From the NCBI RefSeq assembly GCF_039523795.1, contig NZ_BAAAFZ010000095.1, forward strand, positions 1-34,229: a stretch of DNA of 34,229 nucleotides, written 5' to 3'. The position numbers and the translations under genes are program-made. Positions 6,617-14,521 of the stretch are shown one piece after another. How positions within the stretch are numbered: position 1 is the stretch's first letter; each line of letters opens with the position of its first letter. The DNA comes from Craurococcus roseus. GTDB taxonomy: Bacteria; Pseudomonadota; Alphaproteobacteria; Acetobacterales; Acetobacteraceae. The notes beneath the pieces are model-generated. The model was not told the DNA's origin and did no database searches. It saw nothing but the letters and a program-made list of their open reading frames with translations.

Positions 6617-7561
6617 CTACAGCAGATCATTCGCGTTTAGTTGCGATTTCGCCACGCCCACCAGCACCACCGCGTCCTCGCCATAGGAGATGGTGGTCGC
6701 CCCTTCGGCTTCGGTCGCTGCCTCCAGCAACGCCTCGGCTTCCGCCGCGCCGAGGCCGAAGCCCAGGCGATCGGCGCCGGGGCGGAAATCGAGGATCGTG
6801 TCTCGGCCGTCGCCCGCAACGAACAGGAACAGGTCGTTCCCCGCCCCGCCGGCGAGCACGTCGGCGCCGCGGCCCGCGCGGATGATGTCCTCGCCGCCGC
6901 CGCCCGACACGCGGTCCGCGCTTTCCCCGAGCGCGACAAACGTGTCGTCGCCCGCCCCCAGGTCGGCGATCACCACCGAAGCGGCGTCCGTGCCGGCGAA
7001 GGCCCCCGCGTCGCTTGCCGTGGCGGCGAAGGTGGCGTCGGCCGCGGCGGCGGCCGCGATGTCGAGAGCGCGCACCACCACGGTGTCGCCGCCGCCGCCC
7101 GTAGCGACGCGGAACTCGTTGACCCAGGCGTAGACGTTCGAGGCGGCTTCGATCGTCACCGTGTCATCGCCGCCACCGGTCAGCACATTGCCGCGCTTCG
7201 CCCCGTACAGCACCACGGAGGAGTCGCCGCCTCCACCCAGGGCGACGTCGGCGTGCACGAACCCCGCAAGGGTCACGCGCCCCGCCTCGTCCAACAGGAC
7301 GGACACGTTTTTGACGCTGTTCCAGGCCCCCAGCACGTCAAGGACAAGCCCCTGCCCGTCGGAGCCCGGATCGCCGGAAAAGCCGACCAGCCCACCGAGC
7401 AGGGTGCCGCCGCCGTCGCCAACCGTCGCCACGTCCTCCAACGCCCCGGTCACCGGGGGCGGGGCGCCGTCGGGCGGAGAAGGCAGACGGGCGACATCCG
7501 TGCCGGGGAGGTACCACTGGACCGGAGATCCTGCCCGGCCCGTGCCGATCGAGAACCGCAT
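6617..7561 (-). CDS. RTX-like calcium-binding repeat protein
   Basis: 314 residues. The N-terminal ~65 residues are Pro/Gly-rich with no signal peptide. Residues ~70-200 contain a series of GGGGDxxVV-type segments (ALGGGGDSSVVLYG, LTGGGDDTVTIEA, ATGGGGDTVVVRA) rather than perfect nonapeptides. Residues ~205-255 carry more standard repeats (GAGDDTFVALG, GGGGEDIIRAG, RGADVLAGG, AGNDLFLF). The C-terminus GDGRDTILDFRPGADRLGF and VVLVGVAKSQLNANDLL is the usual end of type I substrates. ATG at 7561 has AAGGAG 13 bases upstream. It lies upstream of the regulator in the same orientation, so both RTX proteins probably use the exporter that begins at 574. No catalytic domain is visible. The repeats are weaker than in the 4894-5670 protein, so calcium affinity may differ. 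Confidence 0.82.
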   Translation of the reverse strand: MRFSIGTGRAGSPVQWYLPGTDVARLPSPPDGAPPPVTGALEDVATVGDGGGTLLGGLVGFSGDPGSDGQGLVLDVLGAWNSVKNVSVLLDEAGRVTLAGFVHADVALGGGGDSSVVLYGAKRGNVLTGGGDDTVTIEAASNVYAWVNEFRVATGGGGDTVVVRALDIAAAAAADATFAATASDAGAFAGTDAASVVIADLGAGDDTFVALGESADRVSGGGGEDIIRAGRGADVLAGGAGNDLFLFVAGDGRDTILDFRPGADRLGFGLGAAEAEALLEAATEAEGATTISYGEDAVVLVGVAKSQLNANDLL

Positions 7562-7756
7562 GATTCGGCGCCTGCTCCTTTTGCGCGCAGAATCATTACG
7601 GCATTGACGTTTTGGTTGCAATGCGGGTTTCTCCACCCCGCGAAGGTATCGGCACGCGGCGTCTGGGCCTGGCCCGTCCGGCCCTGCCCGGAAGGGCGCT
7701 TCGCTGCTATTCGAGGCCCGGGACCTGGACCACGCCGGCATCGAGGGGGACTGGCC

Positions 7757-8137
7757 ATGCCGAATTTGGCAGGAGACCGCGCCACCGTCGCGGCCGCGAC
7801 GACGCATTTGGTGGAGGTGGGGCCGGCGAGCGGGAACGGCGCCTTGCGGGACTTGGCCGCCGGCGACCGGCTCGGCCTGCGCTTGGCGGACGAAGGGGCG
7901 GCGCCGCGGGCCGCNNNNNNNNNNNNNNNNNNCGCCGCGGCCAAGCCGGGCGTCGAGGCGGTGCTGCCGGACGGGCGCTGCGTCGGCCGGATCGCCCCGG
8001 ACACCGCCGCGCGGGTGGCGCCGCTGCTCGCCGCTGGGCGGCCGCTCGCGGCGACCGTCACGGCGCTGGTGCCGAGGCCGATGGGCGGCCCGCCGCGCGT
8101 GCAACTGGCCATCGTGAAGCAGCGCCGGGCCGCCTGA
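7757..8137 (+). CDS. Small protein with possible HIRAN-like domain (contains assembly gap)
   Basis: About 126 residues, ATG at 7757, divergent from the RTX gene with a 195-bp spacer in which I see no further gene. The pattern LAAGDRLGLRLADEGA, then VEAVLPDGRCVGRIAP and ARVAPLLAAGRPLAATVTAL resembles HIRAN domains (a small DNA-binding fold with GxxLGYLP-like and L-x2-G segments). The middle (about codons 53-58) is replaced by 18 Ns, so the sequence there is unknown and a real length difference is possible. The match is from memory of the fold and is moderate only. The gene is not obviously linked to either neighbouring system; it may be a stand-alone gene between them. Confidence 0.55.
   Translation: MPNLAGDRATVAAATTHLVEVGPASGNGALRDLAAGDRLGLRLADEGAAPRAXXXXXXXAAAKPGVEAVLPDGRCVGRIAPDTAARVAPLLAAGRPLAATVTALVPRPMGGPPRVQLAIVKQRRAA
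7915..7932. other. Assembly gap (18 N)
   Basis: Eighteen undetermined bases in the 7757-8137 coding region. The run keeps the reading frame, but its length may be a placeholder, so the protein sequence across it is not reliable. Confidence 0.99.
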
Positions 8138-8153
8138 ACGCCGGGGCGGTCGG

Positions 8154-8942
8154 TCAGCCCTCGCCCCGGCGCCGCAGCGCCGCTTCGGCCAGCGCGAGAT
8201 CGTCCGGCTTGTCCACGTCCACCGCGGCGTCGGCGAAGGGCATCTCCACCGCCGCCAAGCGCGCGCCGCAGCGCCGTCCCAGCGCGTCCAGCGCGGCGCG
8301 CAGCGTCAATCGGCCGAGCGCGAAGCGCAGCACCAAGAGCGGCCCCAGCGCCCGCGCCATGGCCAAGGGCCGCTTGCGCGACCCTTCCACCCGCCGCCAG
8401 AACGCGACCGCCCTGCCGGCGGCGTCCGCGTCGGCCAGCAGGAACAGGTTGCAGCCCGAAAAGGCGCCGTCGCGGAAGCGCAGCCAGGTCCGCCGCGTGC
8501 CCGGGTAGGCCGCGAGCACCGTTTCGCTCCGCGCCAGCGCCGCCACCGCCGCCGCGCCCGGCGGCGCCGAGCGAAGGAAGTGCCCCACCATCTCCGGCGT
8601 CAGCAGCGCGTGGTCGGCGGTGGTGACGAGCAGCGGCGCCCCGCCGGGCTCCGCCAGCGCCGCCGCCACGCTCGCGGCCGGCGAAGCGGCCGCCGCGCGC
8701 GTTTCCACGCCCTCCAGCCCGCGGAGGCCGGACAGCGTCTCCCCCGGCGATTCCACGCAAACGACGACGCGCCCGACGGCCGGCGAAGCGCGCAGCGCCG
8801 CGACGACCCGCAGCAGCATCGGCACGCCCGCCACCGGCAGCAGCGCTTTGTGCGACCCCCCCGCTGCCGCGGCCATCGGGTCCGGCCCGCCCTTCCGCCG
8901 CCCGGCCAGCACCAGCGCCGCCACGGCGCCGCCCGCCGTCAC
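8154..8942 (-). CDS. NTP-transferase (MobA/NTP_transf_3-like) nucleotidyltransferase
   Basis: 262 residues from GTG 8942. The GTG shares four bases (GTGA) with the stop of the ceramide synthase candidate upstream, so the pair is co-translated. The N-terminus AALVLAGRRKGGPDPMAAAA and HKALLPVAGVPMLLRV is the nucleotide-binding signature of sugar-phosphate/alcohol-phosphate nucleotidyltransferases, with the conserved basic residues. LLVTTADHALLTPEMVGHFL carries the metal-binding aspartate. The substrate cannot be read directly. In a sphingolipid locus, a role in activating a polar head-group precursor as an NDP derivative is plausible. Length and signatures are normal for the family. A cofactor-synthesis role (MobA) is less likely, because the context is lipid genes. 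Confidence 0.8.
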   Translation of the reverse strand: MTAGGAVAALVLAGRRKGGPDPMAAAAGGSHKALLPVAGVPMLLRVVAALRASPAVGRVVVCVESPGETLSGLRGLEGVETRAAAASPAASVAAALAEPGGAPLLVTTADHALLTPEMVGHFLRSAPPGAAAVAALARSETVLAAYPGTRRTWLRFRDGAFSGCNLFLLADADAAGRAVAFWRRVEGSRKRPLAMARALGPLLVLRFALGRLTLRAALDALGRRCGARLAAVEMPFADAAVDVDKPDDLALAEAALRRRGEG

Positions 8943-10150
8943 CCGGCCAAGTCCCGCTCGTACACCCGGTAGGTCTTGTAGGCGCGCGCCGCCGCGGCTT
9001 CGACCAAGTGGCGCATGGGCGCGTTGTCCTCCAGGACCCAGGACATCTCCACGCGGCGGATGCCGAGCGCGTGCGCCTCCCGCCGAAGGGCTTCGACGAG
9101 GAAAAAGGGCAGCACGCGGCCGAGCAGGCCGTCGTTGAGGCTGCGCCGCATGCCCATCAGGGGCACCCGGGCGCTCTCGACGCCGGCGATTTTGAGCCTC
9201 CACAACAGCCGCGCCCAGCCGAAGGGCAGCAGCCGGCCGGACAGGTCGCGGATCGCTTCGTTCAGGTTGGGCAAGCACACCGCGAAGGCCACAGGCTCGC
9301 CACGGAACTCCGCGAACCAGACCAGCTTCTCGTGCAGCAGCGGGCGCAGTTCGTCCGCGAGGTGCGCCACCTCCTCCGGCGTGAACGGGACGAAGCCCCA
9401 GTTGCCGGCCCAGGCGTCGTTGAAGATGTCGATCAGCGCCGAAACCTCCTCACGCAGCGACTTCCGCCGCAGCGGCCGCAGCGTCACGCCCGCCGGCAAG
9501 CCGCGCCGGACCACGGCCGCCGCAGAGCGCGGCAAGGGCGTGTCCGTGTCGGAGATGTAGGCCAGCAGATCGCGCGCCTTGCGGTAGCCGAGCGCTTCCA
9601 GCCGCGGCCCGGCGTGGGGCGGGTCGTGCGGCATCAGCAGCATGGGCGGCGTGTCGAAGCCCGACACCAGGAGCCCGGCCTGTTCGTTGATCGATAGGCT
9701 GAAGGGCCCGCGCACCCGCCGCAGCCCGCGCGCCGCGACCCAACCCTCCGCCGCCGAAAGGAGCGCCGCGAACACCGCCCCGTCGTCCTCGGCGGCGAGC
9801 AGGCCGAAATGCCCGATCCGCGCGCCATCCGGATCAGCAGGGGCCAAGCGGTCGTCCTGCGCGCTGACGCGGCCGACATCGCGCCCGCCGCGCCGCGCGA
9901 TCCAGAACGCCGCTTCGGCGTGCCGGAACCACGGGTTCTTGCGCGGCGACAAGGCGGCCCGCCGCTCCGCCCAGAGCGGCGGCACCCAATTCGGATCGTC
10001 CCGGAAAAGCGCGTGCGGCAGGCGGATGAAGCGCTCCATCTCGGCGCGGCCCCGAACGGGCAGGACCTCGACGCCGCCCTGCCCCGCCGCCGCAGGGCCG
10101 CCGCTCGGGGGATGGCGGCTCACGCCTCGCCGCCGGGGCCCGGCGGCCAT
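8939..10150 (-). CDS. bcerS: GNAT-like acyltransferase, candidate bacterial ceramide synthase (bCerS)
   Basis: 403 residues. RFIRLPHALFRDDPNWVPPL, then RGPFSLSINEQAGLLVSGFD and TPPMLLMPHDPP mark a conserved soluble GNAT-related family long annotated as hypothetical or 'dATP pyrophosphohydrolase'. The C-terminal half (residues ~240-400) is the acetyltransferase-like core with AWAGNWGFVPFTPEEVAHLA and VEMSWVLEDNAPM. From published Caulobacter work as I recall it, a member of this family N-acylates the sphingoid intermediate in ceramide synthesis, unrelated to eukaryotic CerS. The presence of serine palmitoyltransferase, ACP, acyl ligase and reductase in this window strongly supports that role. 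Start: ATG 10150, with GTG 10123 as an alternative. It overlaps the downstream nucleotidyltransferase by 4 bp. Catalytic residues are not identifiable by eye. Confidence 0.8.
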   Translation of the reverse strand: MAAGPRRRGVSRHPPSGGPAAAGQGGVEVLPVRGRAEMERFIRLPHALFRDDPNWVPPLWAERRAALSPRKNPWFRHAEAAFWIARRGGRDVGRVSAQDDRLAPADPDGARIGHFGLLAAEDDGAVFAALLSAAEGWVAARGLRRVRGPFSLSINEQAGLLVSGFDTPPMLLMPHDPPHAGPRLEALGYRKARDLLAYISDTDTPLPRSAAAVVRRGLPAGVTLRPLRRKSLREEVSALIDIFNDAWAGNWGFVPFTPEEVAHLADELRPLLHEKLVWFAEFRGEPVAFAVCLPNLNEAIRDLSGRLLPFGWARLLWRLKIAGVESARVPLMGMRRSLNDGLLGRVLPFFLVEALRREAHALGIRRVEMSWVLEDNAPMRHLVEAAAARAYKTYRVYERDLAG

Positions 10151-10430
10151 TCGCGCGCCCCGGCGTGGGAGGCGCTGGCGGCGCGGTCCACGGCGGAGGG
10201 GGCGGCGCCGCGGTCGCCGCGCCCGTAGCGGAGTCGGTGCGCCAAGTGCCGCCCTTTCATCCCGCCGTCGCAGGCACGAGGCGCGGACGGGCCGACGGGC
10301 GCCCCGCGCATGCGCCCGGAAGCTCCCGTGGCGTCACCCACCCTGGGGCGACGCTCCGTCCGTCGCGCCGGCATCCGGACATGGCCCCTTCTTCCCCCGC
10401 CTCGATTCCGGGTGCCCAGCGGCCCGGACG
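10151..10430. other. Intergenic stretch between lptG-like and ceramide synthase genes
   Basis: 280 bp between two minus-strand genes. No recognisable protein is encoded. A 46-codon minus frame (10120-10260, starting MKGRHLAHRL) overlaps the ceramide synthase start but lacks a convincing ribosome site or family resemblance. It probably holds the promoter of the 10150-8154 pair; I cannot pick out a clear -35/-10. Confidence 0.5.
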
Positions 10431-11504
10431 CTAACCCTCCTCCTGCTGCAAGAGCAGCACGCCCGCGGCGGCGAAGAGGAAGGGCGGCGCCCAGGCGGCC
10501 AGCAACGGCGGCAGCGCGCCCGCTTCGCCCAAGGCGCCCAGCAGACCCGCCGCGGCCAGATAGCCGAGGCCGAGCGCCAGGCCAACCGCTGCCCGCTTCC
10601 AGCCGCCGCCGCGCCGCGCGACTCCGAAGGCCGCCGGCAACGCCAGCAGCGCCATGAGGAACGGGGCGGCGGGCGACGCCGCCGCCGATTGCGCGCGCGT
10701 CGCGTAGAAAGCGGGGCCGCGCGACACCGCGCCTTCGCCGCGCAGGCCGGCCAGCAACCGGTCGGGGGGCAGCGCCTCGGTCGGCCGCGCCAGCTCCCGC
10801 ACCGCCGCCGGCGGCGGTCCGTCCGGCCAAGGGAGCGAGGCCACCGCTTCCGCCCGCGGCCGCCCCGGACGGACCACGCTCGCGTCCCGCAACACCCACC
10901 CGGGCGCCGACCCGCCGTGCTCCGCGCCGCGCGCCTCGATCCGCGCCGCCACGCCGCCTTCCTCGTCGCGGCGGACGATGAGCACCCCGCCCAACCGGCT
11001 CCCGTCCAGCGAAACCGCGTCCGCCGCGACGATGTCGCCGCCGTTCCGCAACCACAGGCGGCGCGGCAGGGCCGCCGCTTCTCCGGCGGCGGGCGAGTCC
11101 CGCCCGGCCCACCAATCGGCCAGCGCCCGCTCCGTCCTCGGCGCGACGGCGAGCAGCAGCGCGAGTTGCGCCGCCGCCGCCAGCGCGCAGGCCGGCGCCA
11201 AGGCGCCCAGCACGCGCCAGCCGCCCACGCCCGCCGCGCGCAACGCCGCCATTTCCGACGTCGCCGCCAGCCGCAGGAAGGTGAGCACCGCGCCCACCAG
11301 CACCGCCACCGGCACGGCGTGCCCGAGCAGCGTCGGCAAGCGCAGCGCGGCGTAGCGCGCCACGTCCGCCGCGCCGCCGCCGTCCGCCAGCACCTCGCCG
11401 GCCTTGTCGAGCAGGTCGAGGAGCTGGAGCAGCGCGGCGAGCGCCGCCAGCGCCCCGAACGCGCGCGCCGCGAAGAGCCGCGTCAGGTAGCGCCGCAGAG
11501 TCAC
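10431..11504 (-). CDS. lptG: LptG-type ABC permease (LptF/LptG family)
   Basis: 357 residues from GTG 11504, whose GTGA overlaps the stop of the upstream permease. About six TM helices are visible in the family's 3+3 layout: residues ~12-32, 55-75 and 98-118 before a large periplasmic beta-rich region (~125-270), then ~275-295, 303-323 and 330-350. The cytoplasmic EMAALRAAGVGGWRVLGAL coupling segment is the conserved LptF/G element that contacts LptB. LptFG with LptB extract LPS from the inner membrane and feed it to LptC/A/D. Here no lptB, lptC, lptA, lptD or pepA is in view, and the pair faces a ceramide locus. I infer a paralogue dedicated to moving sphingolipids, though a house-keeping LPS role cannot be excluded. 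The periplasmic part is unusually Ala/Arg-rich. Confidence 0.82.
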   Translation of the reverse strand: MTLRRYLTRLFAARAFGALAALAALLQLLDLLDKAGEVLADGGGAADVARYAALRLPTLLGHAVPVAVLVGAVLTFLRLAATSEMAALRAAGVGGWRVLGALAPACALAAAAQLALLLAVAPRTERALADWWAGRDSPAAGEAAALPRRLWLRNGGDIVAADAVSLDGSRLGGVLIVRRDEEGGVAARIEARGAEHGGSAPGWVLRDASVVRPGRPRAEAVASLPWPDGPPPAAVRELARPTEALPPDRLLAGLRGEGAVSRGPAFYATRAQSAAASPAAPFLMALLALPAAFGVARRGGGWKRAAVGLALGLGYLAAAGLLGALGEAGALPPLLAAWAPPFLFAAAGVLLLQQEEG

Positions 11505-12745
11505 GGCGACGTCCGCCAACGCCGCGGCACCAGCGCGGCGGCACGGGAAGCGCCCCGCTCGATGGCGGCCAGCGCGCCGTCGAACCCGCCCTCCGCCGGG
11601 TTGCGGTGGCTGCGCCGGAACACCAGCGCGCAGAACAGCGCGAACAGGCCGAACACGGCCCAGACCGCCGGTCGCGGGTCCAGCCGGCCCGCGTCGCCGA
11701 ACGCCTCCACCAACTGCAACGCCTGCTGGTAGAGCACCAGGATGGCCGCCGCGAGGACCATGCCGTGGGAGCGCCGCGACCGCTTGGCCGCGAGCCCCAT
11801 CGGCACCGCCAGAAGCGGCAGCACCGCGAGCGAGGCCGCGCGCACCAGCCGCCCGTGCAACTCCCCGTCCAGCCGCGAGGGCGCCACGGACGGCGGCTCC
11901 GGCCCGTGGCGCGCCGCCCAAAGCTCCCGCAGCGTCATCTCCCGCTCGTCCGCGCCGCGCGGGCGGAAGCCCGGCAACCGCACGGCCACCGGGCGAGACA
12001 GGTCCGTCCCGGCGAAGTCCAGCGTGGAGACCCGCCCGTCGGCCAGCACCGCGACCTGCCGCCCGTGCTCCAGTTCCAGGAGAAGGTCGCCGCCGTCGGG
12101 GTTGGCCAACAGGCGCCCGGCGGCGGCGGTCGTCAGCACCTCGGCGCCGTCCTCGCGCCGCTCCCGCACGAACACGCCGCGGAAAGCGCTGCCCGCCGGG
12201 TCGCGCGCCTCGACCAAGACCGTCGCCCGCGCGCCGACCCGCGTGAACTCGCCGGGCACGATCCGGCCGTTCCAGCCGGAGTGGGTCAGCGCGTGGAAGG
12301 ACGAGCGGTAGGCGTAGCGGCCGAGCGGCTGGGCGTAGCCGTAGAGCCCGACGCCGGCGGCGGCGGACAGCAGCCCGGCGAGCAGGAAAGGCCGGCTCAG
12401 CCGCCCGAGCGAGAAGCCCGCGCTCTGCAAGGCGTCCAGTTCGTTGTGCTCGCTGAGGCGCGCGACCACGGCGTACACGCCGATGAACAGCGCCGCCGGC
12501 AGGGCGAGGCCGAGGTAGTGCGGCACGAGGTAGACCAGCAGCCGCGCGACGGAGGACACCGGCCCGCCGGTCCCGGCCAGCAGGTCGAACAGCCGCAACA
12601 GCCGCTCCATCAGCAGCGCCGGGAGCACCACGAGCAGGGTCGCCAGCAGCGGCTTGGCCAGCAGCCGCAGCAGGTACCGCCCGACCAGCCCGCCCGCCGC
12701 CGGCGCCCGCCGCGGGACGGTCAGCGCCGTCGTCGGGCCAGCCAC
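11501..12745 (-). CDS. lptF: LptF-type ABC permease (LptF/LptG family)
   Basis: 414 residues from GTG 12745, first gene of the permease pair. LVGRYLLRLLAKPLLATLLV is the first helix. The cytoplasmic SEHNELDALQSAGFSLGRLS segment is the hallmark LptF/G motif for coupling to the ATPase. A periplasmic domain spans ~145-290 (SFHALTHSGWNGRIVPGEFT, TREL-like segment EMTLRELWAARHG), followed by three more helices (~310-330, 337-357, 367-387). It works as a heterodimer with the overlapping 10431-11504 product and an ATPase encoded elsewhere. Divergent from the DUF2141 gene with a 308-bp spacer. Its location beside ceramide synthesis genes suggests export of ceramide-based lipids to the outer membrane; this is inference. 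The C-terminal ~25 residues are basic and overlap the next gene by four bases. Confidence 0.83.
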   Translation of the reverse strand: MAGPTTALTVPRRAPAAGGLVGRYLLRLLAKPLLATLLVVLPALLMERLLRLFDLLAGTGGPVSSVARLLVYLVPHYLGLALPAALFIGVYAVVARLSEHNELDALQSAGFSLGRLSRPFLLAGLLSAAAGVGLYGYAQPLGRYAYRSSFHALTHSGWNGRIVPGEFTRVGARATVLVEARDPAGSAFRGVFVRERREDGAEVLTTAAAGRLLANPDGGDLLLELEHGRQVAVLADGRVSTLDFAGTDLSRPVAVRLPGFRPRGADEREMTLRELWAARHGPEPPSVAPSRLDGELHGRLVRAASLAVLPLLAVPMGLAAKRSRRSHGMVLAAAILVLYQQALQLVEAFGDAGRLDPRPAVWAVFGLFALFCALVFRRSHRNPAEGGFDGALAAIERGASRAAALVPRRWRTSP

Positions 12746-13053
12746 GGGAGTCTTCGCGCCGCGGAAACGGAAAGGCTAGCTTCGACCCGCCAACGCCCGG
12801 GCCGAGCCTTCCGTCCAGGAAGCCGCAGCGGCCCCGGGTGAGGACGCGAGGTGGCGCCACGGTAAGATGGTGAGGCAACAAGGAAGCGTGGCGGGGGTGC
12901 GCGGGGAGCGCGCAGGTTCCTCGCCCCGTCCGGGAGGTCGGGGCTTCGGACGCGCGGACGCGGACCGCCGGCCCAGGTTTTCAAGGGCCGCGCCGCGCCG
13001 CCGGATGCGCCGCCGCCGGTCGCGCTGGTCATGCCGGGAACTCGCAGGAACGG
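12746..13053. other. Divergent intergenic region between lptF-like and DUF2141 genes
   Basis: 308 bp with no recognisable gene. It must hold promoters for both directions. The only structured element I see is the perfect 10-bp palindrome GTGGCGCCAC at 12851-12860, followed by GGTAAGATGG, which might serve as an extended -10 toward the plus-strand gene. An AGGA ribosome site precedes the 13054 ATG by about 4 bases. None of these sites is certain. Confidence 0.4.
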
Positions 13054-13638
13054 ATGTCGCAACAACGGCGGGACGATCACGGGTGGAGCCCCGCCGGGGT
13101 TCTCGGGCCGGGACCCTACAGGGCGGACCCGGCCCACGGCAAACCGCCCGGCCATCCGGGCGCCGCGTGGCCCTGGCTTTTGCTCCTTCTGGCCGCAGCC
13201 GCCCCACCGCGCCCGGCGGCCGCCGCGTCCGAAGCCGCCGCCTGCCAAGCGCCCGGCGCGCCCGCGGGGCCGCGGCTCCGCGTGGCCGTGTCCGGCGCGC
13301 GCAGCACCGAGGGCAACGTCACCGTCACCCTCTACGGCCCCCGGCGGGAAAGCTTCCTCGCGCGCGGCGGCAGGCTGGCCCGCCAGCGCATCCCCTTGGC
13401 GGGCGCCACCGCGGTCGAGGCCTGCTTCGCCCTCGCCGCGCCCGGGGACTACGCGCTCGCCGTGTACCACGACGAGAACGACGACCGCGACTTCAACCGG
13501 AACCCGCTCGGCCTGCCGATCGAAGGCTACGGCTTCTCCAACGACGCCCCCACGGCCTTCGGCCTGCCCGACTTCGACCGGGTGCGCTTCACGCTGCCCC
13601 CGGGCGGGAACCGCATCGCGGTCCGGCTCCGCTACTGA
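13054..13638 (+). CDS. DUF2141 family exported protein
   Basis: 194 residues. After a ~38-residue hydrophilic leader comes a signal-peptide-like core (AAWPWLLLLLAAAAPPRPAA, about residues 38-57), so the mature protein is probably periplasmic. No ATG, GTG or TTG lies between codon 1 and the hydrophobic core, so the long leader cannot be trimmed in this frame. The mature part RLRVAVSGARSTEGNVTVTL, GDYALAVYHDENDDRDFNRN and GLPIEGYGFSNDAP is the DUF2141 pattern: a small beta-sandwich with an acidic, calcium-like DENDDRDFNRNPLG loop. Function is unknown for the family. It converges on and overlaps (50 bp) the metallophosphatase gene. Its place in the sphingolipid locus hints at a periplasmic lipid-handling role, but nothing in the sequence proves it. 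Confidence 0.82.
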   Translation: MSQQRRDDHGWSPAGVLGPGPYRADPAHGKPPGHPGAAWPWLLLLLAAAAPPRPAAAASEAAACQAPGAPAGPRLRVAVSGARSTEGNVTVTLYGPRRESFLARGGRLARQRIPLAGATAVEACFALAAPGDYALAVYHDENDDRDFNRNPLGLPIEGYGFSNDAPTAFGLPDFDRVRFTLPPGGNRIAVRLRY

Positions 13639-14521
13639 TCCGGACCGTCCAACGCCGCGCCGTGCGGAACACGCCCGCCTCCGCGTCCCAAAGGCGCTCG
13701 GCGGTGTCGAGCCGCCACCCCCCGTCCCCGTCGCGGGCGATGCCGTGCAGGAGCCACCCGGCCGGCTCGCGGGCCGCGCGCCGCGCGTGGGGGGCGCCGA
13801 GCACCGGGATCGGCCCCGCCGGCCCTTCCGTGGAGGTCCGGAGGGCGGCGTGGTGGTGCCCGTGCAGCACCAATTCCGCCCCGCTCCGCGCCAGGGCTTC
13901 GCGCAAGGCCGCCCGGTCGCGCAGCGCCCGCCGCCACCCGCCCGGCCCGAGGAACGGCGGGTGGTGGACCAGCACCACGCGGAACAGCCCTTCCCGCCCC
14001 GCCGCCTCCAGCAGCGCCGGCAGGCGGGCGAGTTGCCCCTCGCCCAACCGTCCCGACGCCGAGCCCGGCGGCGTGGGCACGGCCGAGTCGAGGCCGATCA
14101 GCGCCACCGGTCCGCGCCGGCGGAGGAAGGGCAAGCGCGGCCCGGCGGCCCCGTCGTCCCCGGCCATCCAAGGCCGCCAAAGGCCCGCCCCTCGCTCCCA
14201 GGGCACCGGGGCGGTGGCGTCGTGGTTGCCGGGGACCACCGTGGCCCGCTCCGGCGGCCCGAGCCGCGCCAGCCAGTCCCGCGCCGCGGCGAATTCCCTG
14301 GGCAAGGCGAGATTGGTCAGGTCGCCTGTCACCGCCACGTGGTCGGCGGCGTGCGCCGCCAGGTCGGCCAGCAACGCCTCCGGGCGGACGTTGCCGCTCC
14401 GCTTGCGGAGCCAAGCCAGATACGCCAGCAAGCGCTTCCCCGTGAACTGGGTGAGCGGACGCGACGCCCCGGCGGGAATCGGAAGGTGCAGGTCGGACAG
14501 ATGGGCGAGAGCGAAGTTCAT
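13589..14521 (-). CDS. Calcineurin-like metallophosphoesterase
   Basis: 310 residues. All metallophosphoesterase blocks are present: LAHLSDLHLP (D-x-H) at residues 4-13, HVAVTGDLTN (GD), VVPGNHDATA (GNHD), VVLVHHPPF (H) and VLHGHHHAAL (GHxH), so two metals should bind and the enzyme should be active. No signal peptide or TM helix is present, so it is cytoplasmic. Start ATG 14521 has GAGGAA ~11 bases upstream. It is divergent from the CDP-alcohol phosphotransferase with overlapping 5' ends, and convergent with DUF2141. Members act on phosphodiesters or phosphomonoesters such as UDP-diacylglucosamine or cyclic nucleotides. Here I infer a phospho-intermediate of head-group synthesis as substrate. 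The last ~20 residues (ISSGAGPRCGSRPGAA) read through the overlap and look non-conserved. Confidence 0.85.
   Translation of the reverse strand: MNFALAHLSDLHLPIPAGASRPLTQFTGKRLLAYLAWLRKRSGNVRPEALLADLAAHAADHVAVTGDLTNLALPREFAAARDWLARLGPPERATVVPGNHDATAPVPWERGAGLWRPWMAGDDGAAGPRLPFLRRRGPVALIGLDSAVPTPPGSASGRLGEGQLARLPALLEAAGREGLFRVVLVHHPPFLGPGGWRRALRDRAALREALARSGAELVLHGHHHAALRTSTEGPAGPIPVLGAPHARRAAREPAGWLLHGIARDGDGGWRLDTAERLWDAEAGVFRTARRWTVRISSGAGPRCGSRPGAA

Noticed and set aside
7590..7625. Possible promoter (TTGCAA, 17 bases, TAATGA) for the RTX gene starting at 7561
   Set aside because: The -10 match is poor and sigma preference of the organism is unknown; not strong enough to list.
8154..8942. 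MobA (molybdenum cofactor guanylyltransferase)
   Set aside because: Signature is shared, but there are no molybdenum cofactor genes nearby and the gene is translationally coupled to the ceramide synthase candidate.
10120..10260. 46-codon minus-strand frame starting MKGRHLAHRL, overlapping the ceramide synthase start
   Set aside because: No good ribosome site, no recognisable family, and composition like neighbouring shadow frames.
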